A DNA stretch of 64,000 nt from VRUE01 sp963730315 (GCA_963730315.1 CAVSRD010000012.1:1-64000); one strand, 5' to 3'; shown: positions 51,323 to 61,035, counted from the first letter of the stretch. Notes: a model not told the origin generated them from the letters alone. Translations and numbers: made by a program.

Positions 51323-52009
51323 TCAGGCCGCTCCGGCGGCGCGGGCGATCTCGGTGTAGGCGGCGGCAGGGTCGTCGGCGCCGAACACCGCCGAGCCGGC
51401 GACGAACAGCGACGCCCCCGCCTCCGCGGTGGGTCCGGCGGTGGCGGTGTCGATGCCGCCGTCGACCTCGATCGCGGCCTCGCCGGTCAGCGCCGCGAGG
51501 CGGCGGACCTTGTCGACCGAGCCGTCGATGAAGACCTGACCCCCCCAGCCCGGGTTGACGGTCATGCAGAGGACGACGTCGGCGACGCCGCGCAGCTCGC
51601 TCACCGCATCCGCCGGGGTGCCGGGGTTGAGCGCGATGCCGGCCAGGCAGCCCAGCTCGCGGATCGCCGCCAGGGTGCGGTTCGCGTGCGCGGTCGCCTC
51701 CTCGTGGAAGGTGATCGAGTCGGCCCCGGCGGCCGCGAAGGCCTCGATGTGGCGCTCCGGCGCCTCGATCATCATGTGGACGTCGACCGCGCCGCCCGCG
51801 GCGTGCACCCGGTCGGCGATCGAGCCGGCCACCAACGGCCCGATCGTGATCGGCGGGACGAAGTGCCCGTCCATCACGTCGACGTGGATCACCCGCGCCC
51901 CGGCCTCCATCACCTCGTCGACCTGGGCTCCGAGCCGCGAGAAGTCGGCCGAGAGGATCGACGGCGCCACCCGCCGCTCGGCCAGAAGCTCGGTCATCCG
52001 CTCGCTCAT
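51323..52009 (-). CDS. rpe: Ribulose-phosphate 3-epimerase
   Basis: 228 residues from the ATG at 52009, which overlaps the zinc-ribbon gene stop (ATGA). The TIM-barrel motifs are VAPSILSADFSRLG, HVDVMDGHFVPPITIGP, VDVHMMIEAPE and the C-terminal VDGGID, with metal ligands His-Asp-His-Asp. It interconverts ribulose-5-P and xylulose-5-P in the pentose phosphate pathway. An alternative upstream ATG at 52036 lies inside the neighbour. Confidence 0.95.
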   Translation of the reverse strand: MSERMTELLAERRVAPSILSADFSRLGAQVDEVMEAGARVIHVDVMDGHFVPPITIGPLVAGSIADRVHAAGGAVDVHMMIEAPERHIEAFAAAGADSITFHEEATAHANRTLAAIRELGCLAGIALNPGTPADAVSELRGVADVVLCMTVNPGWGGQVFIDGSVDKVRRLAALTGEAAIEVDGGIDTATAGPTAEAGASLFVAGSAVFGADDPAAAYTEIARAAGAA

Positions 52010-52218
52010 ATCGGCCTCAGCATGGAGTCTCCGCACATCTGGCAGGTCATGTCCTCAGTGCTGCTCATCCGGGCGATCGTCTGGTGGCCGCCGCAGTTCG
52101 GACACTGCGAGACCAGCTCGAAGCGGCGCAGACAGTACACGCAGCGAAAGCGGCCCGGGAGCTGGCTCGGGCGCAGCCACGGCTCGTCGCAGCCCGGGCA
52201 CCTGGCCCGCCGCAACAT
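52006..52218 (-). CDS. Small double zinc-ribbon protein
   Basis: 70 residues with four CxxC pairs (CPGC, CVYC, CPNC, CQMC), enough for two zinc ribbons. The spacing recalls the YfgJ/zinc-ribbons_6 family of E. coli, whose function is unknown. It is wedged between rsmB (3-base gap) and rpe (ATGA overlap) on the same strand, so it is certainly translated with them. A role in RNA or protein binding is a guess. Confidence 0.8.
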   Translation of the reverse strand: MLRRARCPGCDEPWLRPSQLPGRFRCVYCLRRFELVSQCPNCGGHQTIARMSSTEDMTCQMCGDSMLRPI

Positions 52219-52221
52219 CGC

Positions 52222-53652
52222 CTATCGCCTCTCCGCGGCGTTCATCGCCTCCCCATCATCCCTTCTCAGGCGGCAGATGAAGAAACCGGTCGTGCGGTCG
52301 CGGTCCGGGCGGAGCTGCAGGCAGCGCCGATCGTGGGGCGCGGCGAGGCCGGGAGCGAGGGCGCCGAGGTCCTCTACGCGGAGCGGCGGCGCTTTCCCCG
52401 CAGCGGCGGCCGCGAGCAGCGCATCGACCCGGTCCTCGCCCTCGCGGCGCGAGATCGTGCAGGTCGCATAGACCAGGGTGCCGCCGGGGCGCAGCGCCGC
52501 GGCGGCGCGAAGGAGGATGCGGCCCTGCAGCTCCGCGAGTCGCTCGATCGTGCGCTGCGACTTGCGCCAGCGGACGTCGGGTCGGGAGGCGAGGGCGCCG
52601 AGGTCGGAGCACGGTGCGTCGACCAGAACGCGGTCGAAGCCGGGGCCCATGCCGGGCCCGGTCGCGTCGGCCTCGACCACGGTGACGCTGCGCAAGCCGA
52701 GCCGGCTCGCCTGAGCGGCCACCTCGGCCGCCCGCCCGGGATCGGACTCGAACGAGATCGTCTCGCCGCGATCGGCCATCCGGGCGGCGATCTGGCCGCT
52801 CTTGATCCCGGGGCCGGCGCAGAGATCGAGGACGTGCTCCCCCGGCCGAGGGTCGAGCACCTCGACCACCGCGGCGGAGCCGCGGCTCTGCGGGGTCAGC
52901 TCGCCCGCGGCGACCCGCTCGGGCACCGCGGCCCCGGTGCGGCCGGCGACGGTCAGCAGCTCGGGTACGGCAAGCGGCCATGGACCACCTGCCGGGCTCG
53001 CCTCGACCCCGGCCCCGCGGAGCGCCGTGAGCGCCGTTTCGTGGTCGGTCCTGAGTGTGTTGACGCGCAGCGCAAGCTCGGCCGGCCGGTTGCAGGCGGC
53101 CAGCAGCGAGCGCGCATCGCCCGCCCCCAGCTCCCGCCACCACATCCGCACCAGCCAGAGCGGCGCCGAGTGGGCAACCGCCGCCCGCTCCGGAGTCGAG
53201 TCGTCGCCGAGCAGCGAGTCGGCCAGCGGCTCGCGCTCGCGCGCCGCGCGCCGCAGCACCGCGTTGACCAGGCCGGCGGCGTGCGCCGCGCCGGCCGCCT
53301 TGACCAGCCCGACCGCCTGGTCGACCACGGCGTGGTCGGGGGTCGCGTCGGCGAACAGCAGCTCGTAGAGGCCAATGCGGAGGGCGGCGAGGACGGGAGG
53401 GTCTAGCAGTCGAATCGAGCGCTCGGCGAGCCGTTCGATCGCCGCGTCGCTGGTCCCACGCCGCTGCACCGCGCCATAAGCAACGCGCTGGGCATGGGCG
53501 CGCTCGCGCCCCTCAAGGCCCTGCTCGTCGGCGGCCGCCCGGAAGGCGCGCTCGGTGCGGGCGCCGTCCTCGAAGGTCGCCCTCAGCGTGGCGAAGGCGA
53601 GCGCCCGCGCGGTCGTCACCTCGGTCGCCGCAGAGGAGCGCCTCGCGCTCAA
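52222..53652 (-). CDS. rsmB: 16S rRNA m5C967 methyltransferase RsmB
   Basis: 476 residues. An N-terminal NusB-like RNA-binding domain (about 1-160) precedes the methyltransferase domain: SAM motif HVLDLCAGPGIKSGQIAARM, catalytic cysteines in VDAPCSDLGALASRPDVRW and LVYATCTISRREGEDRVD. It modifies C967 in 16S rRNA. It follows fmt in the conserved priA-def-fmt-rsmB order. Confidence 0.94.
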   Translation of the reverse strand: MSARRSSAATEVTTARALAFATLRATFEDGARTERAFRAAADEQGLEGRERAHAQRVAYGAVQRRGTSDAAIERLAERSIRLLDPPVLAALRIGLYELLFADATPDHAVVDQAVGLVKAAGAAHAAGLVNAVLRRAAREREPLADSLLGDDSTPERAAVAHSAPLWLVRMWWRELGAGDARSLLAACNRPAELALRVNTLRTDHETALTALRGAGVEASPAGGPWPLAVPELLTVAGRTGAAVPERVAAGELTPQSRGSAAVVEVLDPRPGEHVLDLCAGPGIKSGQIAARMADRGETISFESDPGRAAEVAAQASRLGLRSVTVVEADATGPGMGPGFDRVLVDAPCSDLGALASRPDVRWRKSQRTIERLAELQGRILLRAAAALRPGGTLVYATCTISRREGEDRVDALLAAAAAGKAPPLRVEDLGALAPGLAAPHDRRCLQLRPDRDRTTGFFICRLRRDDGEAMNAAERR

Positions 53653-53674
53653 AGCAATTCCTCCCGCGTCGCGC

Positions 53675-54583
53675 TCATTGGAGTGCGGGCACCGGGTGGC
53701 CGCGCAGGTAGGCGTCCGCCGTCATCGGCTTGCCGCCCGGCGGCTGCACAACCTCGAGCCGCAGCGCGCCCCGGCCGCAGCCGAGCAGCAGCACCCCCCA
53801 CTCGGCCCTCACCTCGCCCTGCTTGACGCTGACCTCGACCGCGCGGGCGCAGCGCACGCCGAGCCGGGCGCCGCCGTCGACCTCGAGGTAGGCGCCGACG
53901 TGCGGGGTGAGGGCGCGGACCTTGCGGGCCAGCTCCCCGGCCGGCCGGCCGGGGTCGAGGCCGCGCTCGTCCGGATCGATCTTCTCCGCGTAGGTCGCCC
54001 CGGCTTCGTCCTGCGGGGAGAACTCCAGCCGGTCCGCCTCGTGCAGGTCAAGGGCGCGGACCAGCAGCTCGCCGCCCAGCGCCGCGAGGCGCGAGGAGAG
54101 GCTTGCGAAGTCGTCCTCCGGCTCGATCGCAACCTCCTCGCGCAGGGCGACCGGACCGGCGTCGAGCCCGGCGGTGACCCGCATCACGCAGACACCGGTG
54201 CGCTCGTCGCCGGCCATGATCGCCCGCTCGATCGGCGCCGCGCCGCGCCAGCGCGGCAGTAGGGAGGGATGGACGTTGAGCAGCGGCAGCTCGGTGAGCA
54301 GCGGCTCGCGGATCAGCTGGCCGAAGGCGCAGACCCCGGCCGCCTCCGGGCGGGCGGCGCGGATCCGCTCCAGCGCCGCCTCCTCGTTGACGCTCTCGAC
54401 CTGCAGCAGCTCGATCCCCAGCTCGGCGGCAGCCGCGGCGGCGGGAGGCGCGCCGCTGCGCCGGCCGCGGCCCCGCGGGCGGTCGGGCGGCGTCACCACC
54501 AGCGACGGGCAGTGGGGCGAGGCCGCGAGCCGCTTGAGAACGGCCGCGGCGAAGTCCGAGGTTCCGAGGTAGACGGTTCTCAC
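53675..54583 (-). CDS. fmt: Methionyl-tRNA formyltransferase
   Basis: 302 residues from a GTG at 54583 that overlaps the def stop (GTGA). VYLGTSDFAAAVLKRLA starts the Rossmann domain; the folate site and catalytic residues are in LLNVHPSLLPRWRGAAPIER and VTAGLDAGPV. The OB-like C-terminal domain follows from about 205. It formylates initiator Met-tRNA, and def removes the formyl group after translation. Confidence 0.95.
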   Translation of the reverse strand: MRTVYLGTSDFAAAVLKRLAASPHCPSLVVTPPDRPRGRGRRSGAPPAAAAAAELGIELLQVESVNEEAALERIRAARPEAAGVCAFGQLIREPLLTELPLLNVHPSLLPRWRGAAPIERAIMAGDERTGVCVMRVTAGLDAGPVALREEVAIEPEDDFASLSSRLAALGGELLVRALDLHEADRLEFSPQDEAGATYAEKIDPDERGLDPGRPAGELARKVRALTPHVGAYLEVDGGARLGVRCARAVEVSVKQGEVRAEWGVLLLGCGRGALRLEVVQPPGGKPMTADAYLRGHPVPALQ

Positions 54584-55224
54584 GCGTCGGAGCGCGGCTC
54601 GCGGTGGTGCTCGTCGCCGTCCGCCGCCCGCTCGTCGTCCGCGGTCGGCGGCGCGTAGCTCTCGCCCTCGCGCAGCGCCCGCAGCGCTGCCTTGCGCTGC
54701 TCGCGCGGCGCCCGGTCGAGGATCAGGACCCCGTCGAGGTGGTCGATCTCGTGCTGGAGCACCCGCGCCTCGAGGCCCGACGCCTCGATCGTCACCTGCC
54801 CGCCCTCGAGGTCGAGGCCGCCGACCCGGGCGTAGAGGGGCCGCTCCACGTCCATCGCCACCCGCGGCAGGCTGAGGCAGCCCTCTTCGGCCACCACGGT
54901 CTCCTCCGAGTGCCACTCGATCGACGGGTTGACCAGCGCGGTCGGCTCGCAATCGGGGGCCGCCTGGAAGACGAGGACGCGGCGCAGGATGCCGATCTGG
55001 TTGGCGGCCAGCCCGACCCCCATCGCGTCGCGCATGATCGCGCCCATCCGCTCGACCTCGTCCCGCAGCTCCGGCCCCACCGCTTCGATCGGCGAGGCCC
55101 TGCTCTTCAGCACCGGATCGCCGAACTTGACCACCTTCGCCAGCGCCGCTTCGCGGCGCTCGGCCAGCTCGGCTTCCAGCTGGTCGCGCTCGCTCCCGGC
55201 CTCGACGGTCGCCTCGTCGCTCAT
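54580..55224 (-). CDS. def: Peptide deformylase
   Basis: 214 residues, with extra N- and C-terminal tails around the core. The three signature motifs are GVGLAANQIG, EEGCLSLP (zinc/iron Cys) and QHEIDHLDG (HExxH). It removes the N-formyl group from new proteins. The last 25 residues are acidic and His-rich and not part of the family. Overlaps fmt by four bases. Confidence 0.95.
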   Translation of the reverse strand: MSDEATVEAGSERDQLEAELAERREAALAKVVKFGDPVLKSRASPIEAVGPELRDEVERMGAIMRDAMGVGLAANQIGILRRVLVFQAAPDCEPTALVNPSIEWHSEETVVAEEGCLSLPRVAMDVERPLYARVGGLDLEGGQVTIEASGLEARVLQHEIDHLDGVLILDRAPREQRKAALRALREGESYAPPTADDERAADGDEHHREPRSDA

Positions 55225-55255
55225 CGATTCGATTGTATGGATCGCGCCCGGGTGG

Positions 55256-57229
55256 CTACTGCGGGTCGACGTCGACCCCGATCGCGACCTCGCGCAGGGT
55301 GCGATCGGCGGCCAACTGCTCGACCGCAGCGCCGATCGCCTCGACCGTCGCCTCGCGCTCCGCGGACTTGGTGATCAGGCGGCGGCGGTGGCGGTTGCGG
55401 ACCCGGAACATCGGTGCCGGGCCGAGCAGGTCGGCCTCGCCGGGCAGGGCGTCGCGGAGCAGGGCGGCGAGCTTCGAGGCGGCCTTGTCGAGGCGCGGCT
55501 CGGACTCGGCCTTGAGCACGACCCGGACCAGGTGGGAGAAGGGCGGGTAGCGCAAAAGGCGGCGGCGCTCGACCTCCGCGACGAGGAATCCGGCCGAGTC
55601 GTGGCGGGCGGCGCAGGCGATGCTCGGCGCCTCGGGGGCGAGGGTCTGCACGATCACCCTGCCGCCCGCCTCGCCGCGACCGCTGCGGCCGGCCAGCTGG
55701 GCGACCATCGCGAAGGTGCGCTCGCCGGCGCGGAAGTCGGGGAAGCGCAGGGTCGCGTCCGCATCGACGATCGCGCTCAGCGTCACCTCCGGGAAGTCGT
55801 GGCCCTTGGCGACCATCTGCGTGCCGACCAGGACGCCGCTCGCAGCCTCGCCGAAGCCGGCGAGGATGCGGGCGTGGGCGCCGCGGCCGGCGGCGACGTC
55901 GGAGTCGAGCCGGAAGACGGGCATCGGATCGAGCCGCTCCGCCAGGGCCCCCTCGAGCTGCTCGGTGCCGACCCCGGCCCGCGAGAGGGTGGTCGAGTCG
56001 CAATCCGGGCAGGCGCGGGGCAGCGCCTCAGCGTGGGCGCAGTGATGGCAGACGAGCCGCTCGGCGTGGCGGTGGACGACCAGCGAGACGTCGCAGTTGG
56101 GACAGGCCCAGGGGCGGCCGCACGAGCGGCAGGTCAGCCAGGGTGCGAAGCCGCGCCGGTTGACCATCACGATCGCCTTGGCGCCCGCCCGGCGCACCTC
56201 CTCCAGCGCCGCCCAGGTATCGGTGTGCAGCGGCCCGGAGCGCAAATCCGCGCCGCGCATGTCGACCAGCTCGACCGGGGGCAGCGGGCGGCCGTCGACG
56301 CGGCGGGGCAACTCCACCCGAGGCAGCTCGAGCCAGGACTCGGGGCGCGGGGTGGCGGTGCCGGCGAGCAGCGCGGCGCCGCGCTGCGCGGCGCGGTGGC
56401 GGGCGACGGTCCGGGCGTCGTAGCAGGGGTCGCCCTCCTGCTTGTAGGAGGGGTCGTGCTCCTCGTCGACGACGATCAGGCCGAGCTCGCGGACCGGGGC
56501 GAAGACGGCGGAGCGGGGCCCTACGCAGACGCCCGCCTCGCCGTCGCGCAGGCGGCGCCACTCGTCGTAGCGCTGACCCGGCGTCAGCGCCGAGTGCAGG
56601 ACCGCGATCCGATCGCCGAGCCGCGCCCGGAAGCGCGCCACCGCCTGGGGGGCGAGACCGATCTCGGGGACGAGGACGATCGCCCCGCGGCCACGGGCCA
56701 GCGCCGCCTCGACCGCCGCCAGGTAGACCTCGGTCTTCCCCGACCCGGTCACCCCGTGCAGGAGCAGCTCGCGCGAGGCGCCGTCCTCGCCTTCCAGCGC
56801 GGCGACCACCCGCTCGACCGCGCGTTCCTGCTCGGGCAGAAGCCTCGGAGGGCTCGCCGCGGCGGCGCCGACCTCGGGGTGCTCGACCCGCGGCCGGGAG
56901 CGCCGCTTGCGAACCCCGACCCCGGGAGGCAACACGAGCCGCAAGCCCCGGGAGGGCGTCGAGCAGTACTGGCGGGCGACCCAGAGGCCGAGCCGCACCA
57001 GCTCGGCCGGGGCCCCCGCCTCGAGCGCCTCCAAGGGCTCGGCCAGTCGCTCCGGGGGCAGCTCGGAGCTCTCGGCGAGGCCGACCACGACGCCCAGCGC
57101 CCGCTGTCGCCCGAACGGCACGCGGACCACGCTTCCCACCTCGAGGCCGGCCATCTCGGCCGGCAGCCGGTAGTCGAACGGGCCGCGCAGGGCGCGCGCG
57201 GTGGTCAGCGGCTCGACCTTGGCGATCAC
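55256..57229 (-). CDS. priA: Primosomal protein N' (PriA replication-restart helicase)
   Basis: 657 residues, on the short side for PriA. N-terminal 3'-DNA-end-binding domain, Walker A GVTGSGKTEVYLAAV, DEAH variant VVDEEHDPSYKQ, then the zinc-binding cysteines in TCRSCGRPWACPNCDV and CHHCAHAEALPRACPDC. The motif RPESWLELP matches motif III. Actinobacterial PriA often lacks helicase activity, but here the helicase motifs look intact. It reloads the replisome at stalled forks. Confidence 0.92.
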   Translation of the reverse strand: MIAKVEPLTTARALRGPFDYRLPAEMAGLEVGSVVRVPFGRQRALGVVVGLAESSELPPERLAEPLEALEAGAPAELVRLGLWVARQYCSTPSRGLRLVLPPGVGVRKRRSRPRVEHPEVGAAAASPPRLLPEQERAVERVVAALEGEDGASRELLLHGVTGSGKTEVYLAAVEAALARGRGAIVLVPEIGLAPQAVARFRARLGDRIAVLHSALTPGQRYDEWRRLRDGEAGVCVGPRSAVFAPVRELGLIVVDEEHDPSYKQEGDPCYDARTVARHRAAQRGAALLAGTATPRPESWLELPRVELPRRVDGRPLPPVELVDMRGADLRSGPLHTDTWAALEEVRRAGAKAIVMVNRRGFAPWLTCRSCGRPWACPNCDVSLVVHRHAERLVCHHCAHAEALPRACPDCDSTTLSRAGVGTEQLEGALAERLDPMPVFRLDSDVAAGRGAHARILAGFGEAASGVLVGTQMVAKGHDFPEVTLSAIVDADATLRFPDFRAGERTFAMVAQLAGRSGRGEAGGRVIVQTLAPEAPSIACAARHDSAGFLVAEVERRRLLRYPPFSHLVRVVLKAESEPRLDKAASKLAALLRDALPGEADLLGPAPMFRVRNRHRRRLITKSAEREATVEAIGAAVEQLAADRTLREVAIGVDVDPQ

Positions 57230-57282
57230 CGACGCAAGGTATGGAGAGGGGCGGACGGCGCGGCTATCCTCACTGCGTAGCG

Positions 57283-57795
57283 ATGAGCGGCCTCAACCTC
57301 AGCCCCGGCGAGCGGGTGATCTTCCGGGGGCACCCCTCGTGGCGCGCGATCCTCGGCTTCTACCTGAAGGGCATCTTGATTGCCGCCCTCGCCGGGCTCG
57401 TCGCGAAGCTGTTCGGCGCCGCCGCGGGAACCGTCTTCCTGATCGTCCTGGCGGTGATCGTCCTCACCGTTCTCGCCGGCTTCGTGAAGCGCATCGCCAC
57501 CACCTACACGATCACCGACCGCCGCCTCAACATCAAGCGCGGGATCGTCTCGCGGGAGATCCAGGAGACGCGGCTTGAGCGCGTCCAGAACGTCAACTAC
57601 CGCCAGTCGATCTACCAGCGGATCATGCAGATCGGCGACGTCGACTTCGACACCGCCGCCACCGACGACTACAACTTCATCTTCGCCGGCGTCGCCGATC
57701 CGGGCGAGGTCGTCCACCGGGTGGACCAAGCCACGGGAGCCGCGGTCGCCGGCCACCACGGCCTCGGCGAGGCGCAGCCTCCGGGTCGGCGCTAG
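57283..57795 (+). CDS. bPH2 (YdbS-like PH) membrane protein
   Basis: 170 residues from the ATG at 57283. LSPGERVIFRGHPSWRAILGFY precedes two hydrophobic helices (about residues 28-50 and 55-75). The bacterial PH domain follows: TTYTITDRRLNIKRGIVSRE, IQETRLERVQNVNYRQSIYQR and FDTAATDDYNFIFAGVADP. Function is unknown; the family sits in the cytoplasmic membrane and may act in envelope stress. It converges on metK with a four-base stop overlap. Confidence 0.88.
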   Translation: MSGLNLSPGERVIFRGHPSWRAILGFYLKGILIAALAGLVAKLFGAAAGTVFLIVLAVIVLTVLAGFVKRIATTYTITDRRLNIKRGIVSREIQETRLERVQNVNYRQSIYQRIMQIGDVDFDTAATDDYNFIFAGVADPGEVVHRVDQATGAAVAGHHGLGEAQPPGRR

Positions 57796-59042
57796 GCGGG
57801 AGCTGCTGCTGAGGAGCCCGCCGCCTCGCGCAGGGAGTCGGCCCGGTCGGTTCGCTCCCAGGTGAAGTCCTCGTCCTCGCGCCCGAAGTGGCCGTAGGCG
57901 GCCGTCTTCCGGAAGATCGGCCGGTGCAGGTCCAGGTAGCGGCGGAAGGCCCCTGGCCGCAGGTCGAACTCCGCTTCGACGAGGCGCGAGATCTCGAGGT
58001 CGGGCAGTGCCCCGGTGCCGAAGGTCTCGACCATCAGCGAGACGGGGTGAGCGACGCCGATCGCGTAGGCGACCTGCACCTCGCAGCGCTGCGCGAGGCC
58101 GGCCGCGACAACGTTCTTGGCGACGTGCCGCGCCGCGTAAGCGGCCGAGCGGTCGACCTTCGAGGGGTCCTTCCCGGAGAAGGCGCCGCCGCCGTGACGG
58201 GCCATGCCGCCGTAGGTGTCAACGATGATCTTGCGGCCAGTCAGGCCGGCGTCGCCGACGGGGCCGCCGATCACGAACTTGCCGGTCGGGTTGACGAGGA
58301 AGCCCTCGCGCAGCTCGGCCTCGTCGAACATCCCGGCGGCTTCGGCCGACAGCACCGGCATCACGACGTGCTGCCAGAGGTCGGGCTTGATCGTCTGCTC
58401 CGAATCGACATCCGGCGCGTGCTGGGTGGAGATCAGCAGCTTCTCGACCCGCACCGGCCGGCCATCGGCGTAGCGGACCGTGACCTGGGTCTTGCCGTCC
58501 GGTCCGAGGTAGTCCAGGGTGCCGTCCTTGCGAACCGCGGCGAGCCGCTCGGCCAGGCGGTGGGCGAGCTGGACCGGCATCGGCATCAGCGCCTCGGTCT
58601 CGTCGGTCGCGTAGCCGAACATCATCCCCTGGTCGCCGGCCCCGGCCTGCAGCAGTTCGTCGTCGGTCGAGCCGGTCCGCGTCTCGTAGGCGGCGTCGAC
58701 GCCCTGGGCGATGTCGGGCGACTGCTTGTCGAGCGAGACGAGGACGGAGATGTGGTCGCAGTGGTAGCCGAAGTCGCCGTGGTCGTAGCCGATCTCGCGA
58801 ATCGTCTCGCGGACAAGCTCGGGCACGTTGAGGTGCACGTCGGTCGAGATCTCCCCGGAGACGACCGCCATCCCCGTGTTGACGAGGGTCTCGCAGGCGA
58901 CGCGCCCCTCGGGGTCGCCTGCCATCACGGCGTCGAGGACCGCGTCGGAGATCTGGTCGCAGACCTTGTCGGGGTGACCCTCGGTTACGGACTCGGAAGT
59001 GAAGAGGTACTCGCCCTCGGCGAGCGGCTGGATATCTGACAT
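57792..59042 (-). CDS. metK: S-adenosylmethionine synthase
   Basis: 416 residues. ATP and Met sites are intact: SVTEGHPDKVCDQISDAVLD, the GAGDQGMMFGYA loop, and GGGAFSGKDPSKVDRSAAY with the phosphate-binding lysines. It makes the methyl donor used by the several methyltransferases of the window (RsmB, RsmD, TrmD and others). The last 15 residues are Ala-rich. No SAM riboswitch is evident in the short upstream gap. Confidence 0.96.
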   Translation of the reverse strand: MSDIQPLAEGEYLFTSESVTEGHPDKVCDQISDAVLDAVMAGDPEGRVACETLVNTGMAVVSGEISTDVHLNVPELVRETIREIGYDHGDFGYHCDHISVLVSLDKQSPDIAQGVDAAYETRTGSTDDELLQAGAGDQGMMFGYATDETEALMPMPVQLAHRLAERLAAVRKDGTLDYLGPDGKTQVTVRYADGRPVRVEKLLISTQHAPDVDSEQTIKPDLWQHVVMPVLSAEAAGMFDEAELREGFLVNPTGKFVIGGPVGDAGLTGRKIIVDTYGGMARHGGGAFSGKDPSKVDRSAAYAARHVAKNVVAAGLAQRCEVQVAYAIGVAHPVSLMVETFGTGALPDLEISRLVEAEFDLRPGAFRRYLDLHRPIFRKTAAYGHFGREDEDFTWERTDRADSLREAAGSSAAAPA

Positions 59043-59065
59043 GGGGCAAGCCTAGTGGACGTGCC

Positions 59066-60400
59066 TCAGCGTCGCCGACCCGTGTGCGGGACGAAGTCGA
59101 TAATCAGCGGAACCCCCTCCAGGCCGTAGGCCTCGCGCATCCGATTCTCCAGGTGGTAGGCCCAATCGCGGGCGATCAGGCGGCGGTCGTTGACCTGGAT
59201 CGCGATTCGCGGCGGTCGCTCCCCGACCTGCGCCGCGTAGTAGAGACGAAGGCGCCGGCCGCGACGGGCCGGCGGCGGCGTCGTCGCCACCAGCTCGGTG
59301 ACGAAGCGGTTCAACTCCGGGGTGGGGATGCGCCCCGCGGCGCGGTCGGCCAGCTCCAGCGCCTCGGGCAGCAGCCTGGCGACGTTGCGGCCTCCCGTCG
59401 CGGAGCAGGTGACGACCGCCGGCCGCAGCCGCAGCTTGCGCTCCGCCCGGGCGCGGGCGTCGTCGACGTCGGTGGCGGTGATGTCCCACTTGTTGAGGGC
59501 GAGCAGGACCGCACAACCGGCCCGCATCGCCAGCTCGGCGATCCGCAGATCCTCGGCCGTGATCCCCTCCGAGGCGTCGCAGACGACGATCGCCACGTCG
59601 GCGCGCTCGACCGCCAGCTCGGAGCGCAGCTGGGCGTAGTAGTCGACCGTGCCGGCGACCTTGGAGCGGCGCCGCAGGCCGGCCGTGTCGACCAGGACGA
59701 CCGGGCGCCCCTCGACCTCCAGCTCGGTGTCGATCGCGTCGCGGGTGGTGCCGGCCTGCGCGGAGACGATCACCCGCTCGGCGCCGAGGAAGGCGTTGAC
59801 CAGCGACGACTTGCCGACGTTGGGGCGGCCGACGACGGCGACGTGGACGCCCTGCTCGCCCGGCGGGAACGACGGTCGCTCGCCGAGCAGCTCAACGACG
59901 CGGTCGAGCAGGTCGCCGCTGCCGAGCCCGTGGGTGGCCGAGACGGCGAGCGGCTCGCCGAGGCCGAGCTTGTGGAACTCGGCGGTCAGGTGCGCGTCCT
60001 CGGGCCGGTCGACCTTGTTGACGACGACCAGCACCGGCGCCTCGCCGCCCCGCAGAGTCCTCGCCAGCGCCGCATCGCCGGTCCGGACCCCGGCGCGGCC
60101 GTCGACGACGAGCAGCGTCAGGTCGGCCTCGGCGATCGCGATCCGGGCCTGGCGCTGCACGTCGGCGGCCAGCTCCCCCTCGTCCCCGACATCGATGCCG
60201 CCGGTGTCGAGCAGGTCGAAGGCGCGGCCACTCCACTCGCAGCGCACCCGCTTGCGGTCGCGGGTGACGCTCGGCTCGGCGTGGGTGACCGCCTCGCGGC
60301 CCCCCGCCAGCCGGTTGACCAGGGTGCTCTTGCCGACGTTGGGAAAGCCGACGACGGCGACGGTGGGCGCCTTGCTACCCACCCCGACACGCCCACTCAT
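59066..60400 (-). CDS. der: Ribosome biogenesis GTPase Der (EngA)
   Basis: 444 residues from the ATG at 60400, which overlaps the cmk stop (ATGA). Two tandem GTPase domains: G1 is GFPNVGKSTLVNRLAGG and later GRPNVGKSSLVNAFLG, each with DTGG/DTAG and NKVD/NKWD motifs. A KH-like C-terminal domain ends the protein. It matures the 50S subunit. cmk-der is a conserved pair. Confidence 0.95.
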   Translation of the reverse strand: MSGRVGVGSKAPTVAVVGFPNVGKSTLVNRLAGGREAVTHAEPSVTRDRKRVRCEWSGRAFDLLDTGGIDVGDEGELAADVQRQARIAIAEADLTLLVVDGRAGVRTGDAALARTLRGGEAPVLVVVNKVDRPEDAHLTAEFHKLGLGEPLAVSATHGLGSGDLLDRVVELLGERPSFPPGEQGVHVAVVGRPNVGKSSLVNAFLGAERVIVSAQAGTTRDAIDTELEVEGRPVVLVDTAGLRRRSKVAGTVDYYAQLRSELAVERADVAIVVCDASEGITAEDLRIAELAMRAGCAVLLALNKWDITATDVDDARARAERKLRLRPAVVTCSATGGRNVARLLPEALELADRAAGRIPTPELNRFVTELVATTPPPARRGRRLRLYYAAQVGERPPRIAIQVNDRRLIARDWAYHLENRMREAYGLEGVPLIIDFVPHTGRRR

Positions 60401-61035
60401 GTCAGCCCCCGTTCGCGGGCGAGGGCGACGACGCGGGCGACCACCTCGTCGAGCGCCAGGTGGGTGGTGTCGATCTCGACCGCGTCGCGGGCGGCGCGCA
60501 GGGCTCCGTGCGCGCGGCTCTCGTCGCGCTCGTCGCGCTGCAGCTGCGCGGCCAGCACCGCCGCCTCGTCCTCGCCGCTCTGCGCGGCGCGGCGGCGGGC
60601 CCGCTCCCCCGCGGTCGCCGTGAGGAAGACCTTGAGCGGCGCCTCGGGACTGACCGCGGTGCCGATGTCGCGCCCCTCGGCGACGTAGCGGCCGGCGGCG
60701 ATCATCGACCGCTGGCGCGTCACCATCGCCGCGCGGACCGGCCGGTGGACGGAGATTCGCGAGGCGGCCTCGGTGACGCGCGGATCGCGGATCGCGGTTC
60801 CGACCTCGCGCCCGTTCAGCTCGACCCGCTCGCCGTCGAGGTCGATCGCCAGCGAGCCGGCCAGCACCCCCATCGCCGCCTCGTCGTCGAGGTCGGCGCC
60901 GCGCTCGACCGCGGCCAAAGCCACGCACCTGTACATCGCCCCCGAATCGAGGTAGGTGAAGCGGAGCACCCGTGCTACGGCACGCGCTACGGAGGACTTG
61001 CCGGCCCCGGCGGGCCCGTCGATCGCGATGACCAT
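60397..61035 (-). CDS. cmk: Cytidylate kinase
   Basis: 212 residues. P-loop IDGPAGAGKSSVARAVAR and DSGAMYRCVAL are diagnostic; the CMP-binding GRDIGTAVSPEAPLKVFLTA follows, with the LID near RRRAAQSGE. It phosphorylates CMP and dCMP. It overlaps der by four bases and follows an alpha/beta hydrolase gene. Confidence 0.95.
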   Translation of the reverse strand: MVIAIDGPAGAGKSSVARAVARVLRFTYLDSGAMYRCVALAAVERGADLDDEAAMGVLAGSLAIDLDGERVELNGREVGTAIRDPRVTEAASRISVHRPVRAAMVTRQRSMIAAGRYVAEGRDIGTAVSPEAPLKVFLTATAGERARRRAAQSGEDEAAVLAAQLQRDERDESRAHGALRAARDAVEIDTTHLALDEVVARVVALARERGLT

